NCBI RefSeq assembly: GCF_902460415.1
Contig: NZ_CABPTY010000002.1
Coordinates: forward strand, 547,892-611,891
DNA length: 64,000 bases
Reading direction: 5' to 3'
Source: Campylobacter_A concisus_Y
Lineage (GTDB): Bacteria > Campylobacterota > Campylobacteria > Campylobacterales > Campylobacteraceae
A program made the translations under genes and the position numbers. Positions 51,536 through 60,613 of the stretch are shown in pieces (the stretch's first letter is position 1; every line of letters begins with the position of its first letter). Below the pieces are notes generated by a model. That model saw only the letters and a list, made by a program, of their open reading frames with translations, was not told where the DNA came from and ran no database searches.

Positions 51536-53410
51536 ATGTCAAAAGTTATAGGTATAGACTTAGGTACAACAAACTCTTGTGTGAGCGTTTTTGAGCGCGG
51601 CGAGAGCAAAGTTATCCCAAACAAAGAGGGTAAAAATACAACTCCATCAGTTGTTGCTTTCACAGACAAAGGTGAAATTCTAGTAGGTGACGTTGCAAAA
51701 CGTCAAGCAGTTACAAACCCTGAAAAAACGATATATTCTATCAAACGTATCATGGGTTTGATGAGCAATGAAAAAAATGCTGAAGAGGCAAAAAGCCGCT
51801 TGCCATATCACGTTGTAGATAGAAACGGCGCTTGCGCAGTTGAGATCGCTGGTAAGGTTTATACTCCACAAGAAATTTCAGCAAAAATTCTTATCAAACT
51901 AAAAGAAGACGCTGAAGCATATCTTGGCGAGAAGGTAACAGATGCGGTTATTACCGTACCTGCATACTTTAACGACAGCCAAAGAAAAGCTACAAAAGAG
52001 GCTGGAACGATCGCGGGACTAAACGTACTTCGTATCATCAACGAGCCAACAGCTGCAGCGCTTGCTTATGGTCTTGATAAAAAAGAGGCTGAGAAAATTT
52101 TAGTTTATGACCTAGGTGGTGGTACGTTTGACGTTACAGTGCTAGAAACTGGTGATAATATTGTTGAAGTTTTGGCAACTGGCGGTAACGCATTCTTAGG
52201 CGGTGATGACTTTGATAACAAGATAATCGACTGGCTAGTAAGCGAGTTTAAAAACGAAAATGGTATCGATCTAAAAGGCGATATCATGGCACTTCAACGC
52301 TTAAAAGAAGCTGCTGAAAATGCTAAAAAAGAGCTAAGCTCAGCTCAAGAGACTGAGATAAATTTACCATTTATCACAGCTGATGCAACTGGTCCAAAAC
52401 ACCTTGTTAAAAAGCTAACTCGTGCTAAATTTGAGGGCATGATCGACTCACTTGTGGGCGAGACTATTACTAAGATAAACGAGGTAACAAAAGATGCTGG
52501 TTTAAATAAAAGCGACATCAAAGAGGTCGTAATGGTCGGTGGTTCAACTCGTGTGCCACTAGTTCAAGAAGAGGTTAAAAAAGCATTTGGTAAAGAGCTA
52601 AATAAGAGCGTAAACCCTGACGAAGTCGTAGCTATCGGTGCTGCTATCCAAGGTGCGGTTATAAAAGGCGATGTAAAAGACGTGCTACTTCTTGACGTTA
52701 CTCCACTTAGCCTTGGTATCGAGACACTTGGCGGTGTGATGACAAAGATCATTGAAAAAGGTACAACTATACCAACTAAGAAGAGTCAAGTCTTCTCAAC
52801 TGCTGAAGATAATCAAAGTGCGGTTACTATTATGGTTTTACAAGGTGAGCGTGAGTTTGCAAGAGATAATAAATCACTTGGAAATTTCAACCTCGAAGGC
52901 ATCCCAGCAGCTCCAAGAGGCGTACCTCAAATAGAAGTTGAGTTTGACATCGACGCAAACGGAATTTTAACCGTTTCAGCAAAAGATAAAGCAACTGGCA
53001 AAGCTCAAAACATCACTATCTCTGGATCAAGCGGCTTAAGCGAAGAAGAGATAAACAATATGGTAAAAGATGCTGAGCTTCATAAAGAAGAGGACAAAAA
53101 ACGCAAAGACGCAGTTGAGGCTAGAAATCAAGCTGACGCATTAGTTCATCAAACTGAAAAGAGCATGAGCGAGCTTGGCGAGAAGGTCCCAGCTGAGGAT
53201 AGAAGCAACATCGAGGCTGCGCTAAACGATCTAAAAGAGGTCTTAAAAGATGAAAATTCTTCAAAAGAGCAAATCGATGCAAAAGTAGAAGCTCTAAGCA
53301 AAGCTAGCCACAAACTAGCAGAAGCTATGTATAAAAAAGATGAAAACGCTGGAGCAAACGGCGGAAATAATAAAAAAGACGACGACGTTATAGACGCTGA
53401 AGTCGAGTAA
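51536..53410 (+). CDS. dnaK: chaperone DnaK (Hsp70)
   Basis: 624 residues. The ATPase domain opens with GIDLGTTNSCVSVFE and holds VYDLGGGTFDVTVL; substrate-binding and lid domains follow, with the C-terminal DDDVIDAEVE tip. AAGGAAAA precedes the ATG. dnaJ is not adjacent, as usual in Campylobacter. A hairpin terminator ends the operon. Confidence 0.99.
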   Translation: MSKVIGIDLGTTNSCVSVFERGESKVIPNKEGKNTTPSVVAFTDKGEILVGDVAKRQAVTNPEKTIYSIKRIMGLMSNEKNAEEAKSRLPYHVVDRNGACAVEIAGKVYTPQEISAKILIKLKEDAEAYLGEKVTDAVITVPAYFNDSQRKATKEAGTIAGLNVLRIINEPTAAALAYGLDKKEAEKILVYDLGGGTFDVTVLETGDNIVEVLATGGNAFLGGDDFDNKIIDWLVSEFKNENGIDLKGDIMALQRLKEAAENAKKELSSAQETEINLPFITADATGPKHLVKKLTRAKFEGMIDSLVGETITKINEVTKDAGLNKSDIKEVVMVGGSTRVPLVQEEVKKAFGKELNKSVNPDEVVAIGAAIQGAVIKGDVKDVLLLDVTPLSLGIETLGGVMTKIIEKGTTIPTKKSQVFSTAEDNQSAVTIMVLQGEREFARDNKSLGNFNLEGIPAAPRGVPQIEVEFDIDANGILTVSAKDKATGKAQNITISGSSGLSEEEINNMVKDAELHKEEDKKRKDAVEARNQADALVHQTEKSMSELGEKVPAEDRSNIEAALNDLKEVLKDENSSKEQIDAKVEALSKASHKLAEAMYKKDENAGANGGNNKKDDDVIDAEVE

Positions 53411-53417
53411 AACTTCT

Positions 53418-53442
53418 AGAGCAGGGCAGCTTGCCTTGCTCT
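53418..53442 (+). terminator. terminator of hrcA-grpE-dnaK
   Basis: AGAGCAGGGCA / TGCCTTGCTCT, an 11-bp stem with one G-U pair and loop GCT, 8 nt after the dnaK stop. TTTATAAA follows. Confidence 0.88.
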
Positions 53443-53510
53443 TTTATAAATTTATCTTCATAAATCCTTAAGATTGATTCAAAATAAGTATTTTAAATAG
53501 TTAAAATTTA

Positions 53511-53516
53511 TATAAT
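53511..53516 (+). promoter_or_regulatory. -10 box of the CopD-like gene
   Basis: TATAAT 23 nt before ATG 53539. It overlaps an in-frame ATG at 53515, which therefore cannot be the start codon. Confidence 0.65.
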
Positions 53517-53538
53517 GCCAAACAAAAAAAGGCAAAAA

Positions 53539-53970
53539 ATGTATTTATTTTTTTTGATTACTCATTTAATTTGTGCCATTGTATTTATAGGATACGTTTT
53601 TTTCGATGTTTGCATATATCCGTTTGCTAAAAAAACGGTTGATGCTAAAACCCTTGAAATAGTTAAAAAGGCCTACACAAAAGGCAGCGCAAAGGTTTTT
53701 GGCACAGCATTTTTATTGCTTTTAATAAGTGGCGCTTATATGGCAAAAGACTATTTTGGAGGTAAGCTTGGCTGGTGGCAAAGCAACTTTCAAAAGCTAC
53801 TGCTTGTAAAAATTTTTGTTTTACTCATAATGTGCCTTGTAACTTTTATCTCTGTTTTTAATGTCATTATTTTAAAAAAACCTGATCCATTTGGTAAATT
53901 TTCACATTTAATAGCTCTAGTGCTTTGCCTAATAATGGTCATTTTAGCAAAAGTAATGTGGTGGGCTTAA
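53539..53970 (+). CDS. four-helix membrane protein, CopD-like
   Basis: 143 residues from ATG 53539 (AAAGG upstream; the earlier ATG sits in the promoter). Four membrane helices are visible at about 2-25, 50-70, 82-108 and 117-140. Conserved polar features are HLICAIVFIGYVFFD, KGSAKVFGTAFLLLLISGAYM and FSHLIALVLCL, with histidines in helices 1 and 4. This resembles the CopD/DUF2214 group of putative copper or heme membrane proteins. Function not established; single gene. Confidence 0.65.
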   Translation: MYLFFLITHLICAIVFIGYVFFDVCIYPFAKKTVDAKTLEIVKKAYTKGSAKVFGTAFLLLLISGAYMAKDYFGGKLGWWQSNFQKLLLVKIFVLLIMCLVTFISVFNVIILKKPDPFGKFSHLIALVLCLIMVILAKVMWWA

Positions 53971-54021
53971 AAATTTAGCTAACAAATCTAAGCAAATCGC
54001 CAGCTAGAAGTTAAAAGTGTT

Positions 54022-54831
54022 CTAATCGATACTCTTTAACTTATCTTTATTTAGCCCTTCTTCTATGCGCTTTATCTCTTCACTTCCATCTCTTACGACG
54101 TTTTTGTCAAATTCCAAGTAGTCATTTATCTTTTTTGGATATTCAACGTGACTTAGGATAAATTTAAAGACATTTAGCCTAGCTTCTTTTTTGTTATCGC
54201 TTGAGACAATGACCCATGGTGAAATGCTATTGTGAGAGGCAAGAAGCATCGAATATTTAGCGATAGAGTACTGATCCCAAAGTTCTTGTGCTTTTTGATC
54301 AACGGGTGAAATTTTAAATTGCTTTAATGGATCATTTTGCCTCTCTTTGAAGCGTTTTTTCTGCTCATCCTTTGTGATTGACAGATAAATTTTAAAGAAA
54401 ATTATGCCAGAGTTTATGATCATCTCTTCAAATTTTGGTACTTCACGTAAAAATTCCTTATGCTCTGCTTGCGTGCAAAAGCCCATCACTGGCTCAACAC
54501 CAGCTCTATTGTACCAGCTTCTATCAAAGATCACGATCTCTCCAGCACTTGGTAGATGAGTCACATATCTTTGAAAATACCACTGCGTTTTTTCGACATC
54601 ACTTGGCTTAGCAAGCGCTACTATACGGCAACCCCTTGGATTTAGATGCTCAGTTAGGCGTTTTATCGTTCCTCCTTTGCCGGCTGCGTCGCGCCCTTCC
54701 ATTAGCATAAGTACTCTAAGACCTTTTTCTTTTACGTAATTTTGAAATTTTAAAAGTTCAATTTGAAGTAGTCTAAGCTCTTCCTCGTAGCCAAGCTTCT
54801 CGCTTTTTTGGTGTTTTTTGTCTTTTGACAT
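54022..54831 (-). CDS. ppk2: polyphosphate kinase 2
   Basis: 269 residues, a single PPK2 domain. Walker A is in EGRDAAGKGGTIKRLTEHLNPRGCRIVAL (45-54 for the loop). YFQRYVTHLPSAGEIVIFDRSWYNRAGVEPVMGF contains Walker B and the lid, and KERQNDPLKQFKISPVD is diagnostic. It makes NTPs from polyphosphate, and polyphosphate supports stress survival and virulence in Campylobacter. It is divergent from dsbD. Confidence 0.95.
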   Translation of the reverse strand: MSKDKKHQKSEKLGYEEELRLLQIELLKFQNYVKEKGLRVLMLMEGRDAAGKGGTIKRLTEHLNPRGCRIVALAKPSDVEKTQWYFQRYVTHLPSAGEIVIFDRSWYNRAGVEPVMGFCTQAEHKEFLREVPKFEEMIINSGIIFFKIYLSITKDEQKKRFKERQNDPLKQFKISPVDQKAQELWDQYSIAKYSMLLASHNSISPWVIVSSDNKKEARLNVFKFILSHVEYPKKINDYLEFDKNVVRDGSEEIKRIEEGLNKDKLKSID

Positions 54832-54936
54832 CTTTGCTCCTTTAAAATTTCACATATTTTCACGATTTTACAATAAAATAGAATAAATTTAAGAATTTAG
54901 ACTAAAATCATCTTTTTTAATTTAGCAAGGATTAGT

Positions 54937-56667
54937 ATGTTTTTAAAATTTCTTTTTTCGCTCATTTTGTTTGCAGGCTCGCTTTTTGCTGAGGTTTTAG
55001 ATGTTAGCAAAGCCTTTGTTTTAACTCCAAGCGTTGATAGTCAAAATGTTGAAGTGAAGTTTAACTTTGGTGAAAATATCTATCTTTATAAGGAGAGTTT
55101 TGAGATTAAGCTAGCTGGCAAAAAGATAAATGAGCTATTAAATTTGCCAAGTAGTGAAAATACAGGGGAATACGAAATTTATCCAAAAGATTTTTCGATT
55201 TTTATCCCATTAAATTTAGTAAAAGAAAATCTTTCAAATGGCAAAGCAATACTTGACATTAACTATCAAGGCTGTGCTAAAAACGGCATTTGCTACCGTC
55301 CACAAAGCAGAATTTATGAGATAACTGACCAAGCTGGAAAATTTAGTATCGCCACTTTTAAAAAAGAGCAAAAAAGCGATACCGACAGCTTTGCTGAAGA
55401 ATTTTCTAGCGAGCAAGATATCGCAAATGGGCTTGGAGATAAAAATTTTTTTATCTCACTTCTTACTTTTTTTGGTTATGGTCTCTTGCTTTCACTAACA
55501 CCTTGCGTCTTTCCGATGATACCGATACTTTCAAGTATAATTGTCTCAAAAGGTGCTAATTTAAATGCAAAAAAAGGCTTTTTATTATCATTTATCTATG
55601 TTGTCGCGATGAGCTTAGCTTACGCATTAGCTGGAGTGGCAGCTAGCCTACTTGGTTTTGGTATCGCAGGAGCTTTGCAAAACATCTATGTGCTCGGCGC
55701 TTTTGCGGCCATTTTTGTCATTTTAAGCTTTAGTATGTTTGGATTTTATGATATAAAATTGCCAGCAAAATTTGAAAATTTGATAAGTAAAAAATCGCAA
55801 AATAGTTCAGGCTATGTTGGAATTTTTATTATGGGTTTTGCCTCAGCTCTCATCGTATCACCTTGCGTAGCAGCACCATTAGCTGGCGCACTTCTTTATA
55901 TCGCTCAAAGCGGAAATATCTTTTATGGTGGCATTATGCTTTTTATCATGGGGCTTGGCATGGGCGTGCCACTACTTATTATCGGGCTAAGCTCTGGAAA
56001 GCTCTTGCCAAAACCTGGTAGTTGGATGGATGAAGTGAAAAAATTCTTTGGTTTTTTGATGCTCATCATGGCGGTTTGGATCCTTGCACGTGTACTTGGA
56101 GAATTTTTTGAGCTATTAGGATATGGCATTATAGGCGTTTTTATGGCAGTTTATTTTGGGGCATTTGAAGTAGCAGAGCAAAGCTGGACTAAGTTTAAAA
56201 AAGCGTTTTTTATCCTAGTTTTTATATATTCAGTTATGCTAATAGTTGGTTCATTTTTAGGCTCAAAGGAGGCTTTTTCTCCACTTTCTGGATTAAATTT
56301 GGCAAAAAGTGATAGTGCGTTAAAATTTAATTCCGTTAAAAATTTAGATGAACTAAATGAGATAATAAAAAACTCAACCAAACCTGTTTTAGTAGATTTT
56401 TATGCTGATTGGTGTGTAAGCTGCAAAGAGATAGAAAAGATCACTTTTAAAGATAGCGATGTTATGGATGCTTTGGCAAATTTTACACTTATTCGTATCG
56501 ATGTAACAAATGGTGGATCACAAAATGATGAGATGCTAAGAAATTTTGGACTTATTGATCCGCCTGCACTCTTGCTATTTAATGGTGGCAATGAGCTAAA
56601 ATTTCTTAGAACTATCGGCTTTATAGATGCTAAAAATTTTCTAGCAAAGCTTGAGAAAATTAAATAA
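54937..56667 (+). CDS. dsbD: thiol:disulfide interchange protein DsbD
   Basis: 576 residues with all three DsbD parts. A signal peptide and periplasmic alpha domain (about 20-150) carry YQGCAKNGICYRP with two Cys. Eight membrane helices (about 175-440) contain TPCVFPMIPIL and SPCVAAPLAGALL, each with one redox Cys. The C-terminal thioredoxin domain has FYADWCVSCKEIE. It passes electrons from cytoplasmic thioredoxin to periplasmic thiols, including cytochrome c maturation. Its end overlaps nth (opposite strand) by 8 nt. Confidence 0.97.
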   Translation: MFLKFLFSLILFAGSLFAEVLDVSKAFVLTPSVDSQNVEVKFNFGENIYLYKESFEIKLAGKKINELLNLPSSENTGEYEIYPKDFSIFIPLNLVKENLSNGKAILDINYQGCAKNGICYRPQSRIYEITDQAGKFSIATFKKEQKSDTDSFAEEFSSEQDIANGLGDKNFFISLLTFFGYGLLLSLTPCVFPMIPILSSIIVSKGANLNAKKGFLLSFIYVVAMSLAYALAGVAASLLGFGIAGALQNIYVLGAFAAIFVILSFSMFGFYDIKLPAKFENLISKKSQNSSGYVGIFIMGFASALIVSPCVAAPLAGALLYIAQSGNIFYGGIMLFIMGLGMGVPLLIIGLSSGKLLPKPGSWMDEVKKFFGFLMLIMAVWILARVLGEFFELLGYGIIGVFMAVYFGAFEVAEQSWTKFKKAFFILVFIYSVMLIVGSFLGSKEAFSPLSGLNLAKSDSALKFNSVKNLDELNEIIKNSTKPVLVDFYADWCVSCKEIEKITFKDSDVMDALANFTLIRIDVTNGGSQNDEMLRNFGLIDPPALLLFNGGNELKFLRTIGFIDAKNFLAKLEKIK

Positions 56668-57301
56668 TCTTATCCTTGCTGTTACAAAGATCATTTAAGA
56701 TACACTCATGGCAAAGTGGCTTTTTGGCTTTACAGGTATAACGTCCAAAGAGCACCATGGCTTGATGAAGCTTACCAAGATCTGTTTTAAAGGCATGGCT
56801 AAGATCAGCTTCAGTGGCTTCTGGCGTTTTTGCATGGCTAAGATCAAGTCTATGTGCTACTCTAAAAACGTGCGTATCAACAGCCATAACATTTGCATTT
56901 GTAGCTTCTAAAAGCACGACATGAGCGGTCTTTTGTCCAACTCCAGCAAGCGCTTTTAGCTTCTCTTCATCAAGCGGAATTTCTCCATTATAAAGCTCAA
57001 CCACGCTGTTTGCCATTTTGATTAAATTTGCCGCTTTGTTATTAAAAAAGCTACACGAGTTTATCATGAGTTTTAGACTTGCTAAATTTGCACTTGCTAG
57101 CTCAAAAACGTCTTTATACGCCTCGAATAGGGCAGGTGTGATCAAATTTACCCTTTTGTCGGTGCACTGGGCTGATAGCATGACGCAGACAAGTAGTTCA
57201 TATAAATTTCTAAATTTAAGCTCACTTTTGGCGTCTTTAAACTCTTCTAGAAGTCTTCTTTTTATCTCTAAAATATCTTTTTTTGTTCTTTTTGTTCTCA
57301 T
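56660..57301 (-). CDS. nth: endonuclease III
   Basis: 213 residues. The helix-hairpin-helix LKALAGVGQKTAHVVLLEA holds the catalytic Lys, and the catalytic Asp is in MAVDTHVFRVAHRL. The C-terminal [4Fe-4S] motif is C-x6-C-x2-C-x5-C (CKAKKPLCHECILNDLC). It removes oxidised pyrimidines in base-excision repair. Convergent with dsbD, divergent from peb4. Confidence 0.97.
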   Translation of the reverse strand: MRTKRTKKDILEIKRRLLEEFKDAKSELKFRNLYELLVCVMLSAQCTDKRVNLITPALFEAYKDVFELASANLASLKLMINSCSFFNNKAANLIKMANSVVELYNGEIPLDEEKLKALAGVGQKTAHVVLLEATNANVMAVDTHVFRVAHRLDLSHAKTPEATEADLSHAFKTDLGKLHQAMVLFGRYTCKAKKPLCHECILNDLCNSKDKII

Positions 57302-57356
57302 TTTCGTATTTTACCTTATTTTCTTAAGTTAAATGAAAAGTTATCACTTTATTTGA

Positions 57357-57362
57357 TATAAT
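57357..57362 (+). promoter_or_regulatory. -10 box of peb4-fbaA
   Basis: TATAAT preceded by GA, 35 nt before the peb4 ATG; AAAGGA lies between. No clear -35 box. Confidence 0.6.
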
Positions 57363-57396
57363 CTTGCCCATAAAATCAATTTTTTAAAGGATTTAT

Positions 57397-58215
57397 ATGA
57401 AAAAATTTTTGTTTCCAGCAGTTTTAAGTTTAGCTGCAGCTGTCACTCTAAACGCAGCAGTAGTTGCAACAGTTGATGGTGATGCTATAAGCGATAGCGA
57501 TATTTCAAGCCTTTTATCGGCAGCTATGCCAGGATTTGACGCTAGCAAGCTTCAACCAAATGAGAAAAAACGTATAATCGACGATCTAATAAATAGAAAA
57601 CTTCTTTTAAAAGATGCTAAGTCAAGCGGTATCGAAAAAGATGTAGAGTACATCAAAGCTGTAAAAGCTGCACAAGAAGGCATCGCGGTTGAGCTTTATA
57701 TGAGAAAGCTTTTTGACGGCATAAAAGTAAGCGATAGTGATTTAAGGGATTTTTACAACAAAAATAAAGCTAGCATGAACCAACCAGCTCAAGCAAGAGC
57801 AAGACATATCTTAGTTGAAGATGAAAAAACAGCAAACGACATCATTGCTCAGCTTAAAAATTTAAAAGGCGAGGCACTAACTAAGAAATTTGCAGAGCTT
57901 GCAAGCGCAAAATCAATCGACAAAGGCTCAGCAGCACACGGTGGCGAGCTTGGCTGGTTTGGTCAAAGCCAAATGGTAAAACCTTTTGCAGATGCAGCAT
58001 TTTCAATGGCTAATGGCACAGTTTCAACAAAACCAGTTAAAACTCAGTTTGGCTACCATGTTATCTTAAAAGAAGATGGCAAAGCTGCTGGCACTGTAAG
58101 CTTCGAGCAAGCAAAACCAGAGATCGAGCAAGCTGTAAAAATGGAGAAATTCCAAGCTGCTGTTAGACAAAAAAGTGAAGCTCTACGCCAAAAAGCAAAG
58201 ATAGAATACAAATAA
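57397..58215 (+). CDS. peb4: periplasmic peptidyl-prolyl isomerase PEB4/Cbf2
   Basis: 272 residues. A signal peptide (1-20, cleavage after LNAA or similar) precedes a SurA-like chaperone region and a parvulin domain (about 128-225: ARARHILVEDEKTANDI, GGELGWFGQSQMVKPFADAAFS, TQFGYHVILKED). PEB4 (Cj0596 in C. jejuni) helps fold outer-membrane proteins and is a major antigen. It is followed by fbaA after 15 nt, as in C. jejuni. Confidence 0.95.
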   Translation: MKKFLFPAVLSLAAAVTLNAAVVATVDGDAISDSDISSLLSAAMPGFDASKLQPNEKKRIIDDLINRKLLLKDAKSSGIEKDVEYIKAVKAAQEGIAVELYMRKLFDGIKVSDSDLRDFYNKNKASMNQPAQARARHILVEDEKTANDIIAQLKNLKGEALTKKFAELASAKSIDKGSAAHGGELGWFGQSQMVKPFADAAFSMANGTVSTKPVKTQFGYHVILKEDGKAAGTVSFEQAKPEIEQAVKMEKFQAAVRQKSEALRQKAKIEYK

Positions 58216-58230
58216 AATTTGGAGGATAAA

Positions 58231-59295
58231 ATGGGCGTTTTAGATATCGTAAAACCTGGTGTTTTAAGCGGAGATGATGTAACAAAACTTTATGCTTATG
58301 CCAAAGAGCAAGGTTTTGCAATACCTGCTGTAAATGTCGTAGGTAGCGACTCGGTAAATGCTGTTTTAGAAGCGGCAAAGGTTGCTAACTCGCCTGTTAT
58401 CGTTCAGTTTAGTAATGGCGGTGCAGGTTTTTACGCTGGTAAAGCCTGCGAAAATGCAGCCGTTCTTGGCGCGATCGCTGGAGCAAAGCATGTTCATTTG
58501 CTTGCTAAGGCTTACGGCGTGCCAGTCATTTTACACACTGACCACGCTGCTAGAAAGCTTTTGCCTTGGATAGACGAGCTAGTAAAAGCAAGTCATGAGT
58601 ATAAAAAAACTCACGGCGTGCCACTTTTTAGCTCTCACATGCTTGATCTTAGTGAAGAGAATATCAACGAAAATTTAAGCACGTGCGAGAAGTATCTAAA
58701 AGAGCTTAGCGAGCTTGGCATAAGCCTAGAGATCGAGCTTGGCGTCACTGGTGGCGAAGAAGATGGCGTAGATAACACAAGCGTTGATAACGCACTTCTT
58801 TACACTCAGCCAGAGGACGTCGCGCTTGCTTATGAAAGACTAAGTAAGATAAGCGATAAATTTAGCATCGCAGCTAGTTTTGGCAACGTTCATGGTGTCT
58901 ATAAACCAGGCAATGTCGTGCTAAGACCAGAAATTCTTAAAAACTCACAAGCCTATGTCGCTAAGAAATTTAACACAAAAAGCGACAAGCCAGTAAATTT
59001 TGTATTTCATGGTGGTAGCGGTAGCGAGCTAAAAGATATCAAAAATGCTGTAAGTTATGGCGTTATCAAGATGAACATTGACACCGATACGCAGTGGGCA
59101 TTTTGGGACGGTGTGCGCGAGTATGAGGCCAAAAATAGAGCATACTTGCAAGGGCAGATCGGCAATCCAGAGGGCGAAGATAAGCCAAATAAAAAATACT
59201 ACGACCCAAGGAAATGGCTAAGAAGTGGCGAGGAGAGCATGGTTAAGCGTCTTCAGACTGCTTTTAGCGACTTAAACTGCCTAAATAGGAACTAA
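58231..59295 (+). CDS. fbaA: class II fructose-bisphosphate aldolase
   Basis: 354 residues from ATG 58231 with GGAGG 8 nt upstream; a TTG at 58219 overlaps that ribosome site and is rejected. Zinc ligands are in LHTDHAARKLLPW, and FGNVHGVYKPGNV and FHGGSGS follow. In Campylobacter it serves gluconeogenesis, since phosphofructokinase is lacking. It sits between peb4 and the MotA-like gene. Confidence 0.98.
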   Translation: MGVLDIVKPGVLSGDDVTKLYAYAKEQGFAIPAVNVVGSDSVNAVLEAAKVANSPVIVQFSNGGAGFYAGKACENAAVLGAIAGAKHVHLLAKAYGVPVILHTDHAARKLLPWIDELVKASHEYKKTHGVPLFSSHMLDLSEENINENLSTCEKYLKELSELGISLEIELGVTGGEEDGVDNTSVDNALLYTQPEDVALAYERLSKISDKFSIAASFGNVHGVYKPGNVVLRPEILKNSQAYVAKKFNTKSDKPVNFVFHGGSGSELKDIKNAVSYGVIKMNIDTDTQWAFWDGVREYEAKNRAYLQGQIGNPEGEDKPNKKYYDPRKWLRSGEESMVKRLQTAFSDLNCLNRN

Positions 59296-59299
59296 TCCT

Positions 59300-60613
59300 A
59301 TGCAAAATCAAAATGATTTTAGTGAGCTAAGCGTACCAAAAGAGCGCCAAGCTCACTCTTTCTTTGTCTTTTTTAAAGTTATCTTTATCCCTTTAGCTAT
59401 CTACATCTTGGCGATACTGGCGTATCTTGGCGTTATAAATTTTCAGATGAAGCTTCACACCATCGTGATGATGGGCGTTATACTCTTTGTTGCTTTTATA
59501 TTTTCTCGCCACAGCGCCTTGGTCGCTTACTCAAATTTCTTAGCAAATGCTAAAGACTACAAGATAAGGCTAAAAGAATTTATCATCGCTCACCTTTTTG
59601 AAATTTCAAGCGTCAAAAAGGCAAACGCTAAATTTGAAGATTTTTTCGAGAGCTATACAAGAAATTTTAGAAATGACAACCTAGCAAACATCGGTCAAGC
59701 AGTCTTTCCTATGCTTGGAATTTTGGGCACATTTATCAGTATCGCTATCTCTATGCCAAGCTTTAGTTCAAGCACTGCAAACGGACTTGAAAAAGAGATC
59801 GCCATACTGCTAAACGGCGTGGCCACAGCGTTTTATGTATCGATATATGGCATATTTTTAGCGCTTTGGTGGATGTTTTTTGAAAAGATCGGCGTTAGTA
59901 AATTTGAGAAATTTTACAGCGAGCAAAAAGAGCTAAGCCGTGAGTTTTTCTGGCAGGAAAATGAGCTAAATGCAAATTTCATGAAGGCAAGTGTAGGCTA
60001 CTTTAAAGATAGTCACGACGCCTTTAAAATGGTGCTTGATGATAAATTTGTAAAAGAGCTAAGCGAGCAGACAAATGAGAAATTTAACAGCCTAAAAGAG
60101 CTTTGCGAGGTTGAGAAAAATATCATCAATCAAAGCAAGGCCGAGCTTAGCGCAAGTTTAAAAATGCTAAACGAATCTGGACTAAAACAAGATGAATTTG
60201 TAAAAATCCACTCTGATATGCTAAAGGCAGTAAGCGCATTTTCTAATGCCTTTAAAGATATGGAGGTTAAAATTTTAACCGAGCATGCAAAGCTTGGCGA
60301 AATTTTTAGTAGAAATTTAAACGCTACAAAAGAGAGTCAGCTTAAATTTGAGCAGACTATCAAGGGCTTTGACAAGGTTTTAAGGGAATTTTCTTACTCA
60401 CTCATGAAAGAGCAAAACGACGCACTAAAGGAATTTAGAGCCTCGCTCGTGGAGAGTGCTACGATATTTAAGGCGGCTTATGAGCAAGAGGGCAGGAGTT
60501 TGGAGCGTGAAAAAGAGCGTGAGAGCCTCATAGCTGAGCTTAAGAAAAACATAGACGAGATCGACAAAGAAGCAAATTCTGTAATAGAAAAAATCGAAAA
60601 TCTAGTGCAATGA
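59300..60613 (+). CDS. MotA/TolQ/ExbB-type proton-channel protein with a long coiled-coil tail (ZorA-like)
   Basis: 437 residues. Four membrane helices lie at about 20-46, 52-70, 130-152 and 168-193. The last two contain the channel motif GQAVFPMLGILGTFISIAIS and LNGVATAFYVSIYGIFLALWW. Residues ~200-437 form a long cytoplasmic coiled coil rich in Lys/Glu, not found in MotA or TolQ but like ZorA of Zorya systems. The partner is the MotB/OmpA-like gene overlapping by 4 nt. The order peb4-fba-this pair is that of Cj0596-Cj0599, so it is core genome. Function unknown. Confidence 0.85.
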   Translation: MQNQNDFSELSVPKERQAHSFFVFFKVIFIPLAIYILAILAYLGVINFQMKLHTIVMMGVILFVAFIFSRHSALVAYSNFLANAKDYKIRLKEFIIAHLFEISSVKKANAKFEDFFESYTRNFRNDNLANIGQAVFPMLGILGTFISIAISMPSFSSSTANGLEKEIAILLNGVATAFYVSIYGIFLALWWMFFEKIGVSKFEKFYSEQKELSREFFWQENELNANFMKASVGYFKDSHDAFKMVLDDKFVKELSEQTNEKFNSLKELCEVEKNIINQSKAELSASLKMLNESGLKQDEFVKIHSDMLKAVSAFSNAFKDMEVKILTEHAKLGEIFSRNLNATKESQLKFEQTIKGFDKVLREFSYSLMKEQNDALKEFRASLVESATIFKAAYEQEGRSLEREKERESLIAELKKNIDEIDKEANSVIEKIENLVQ

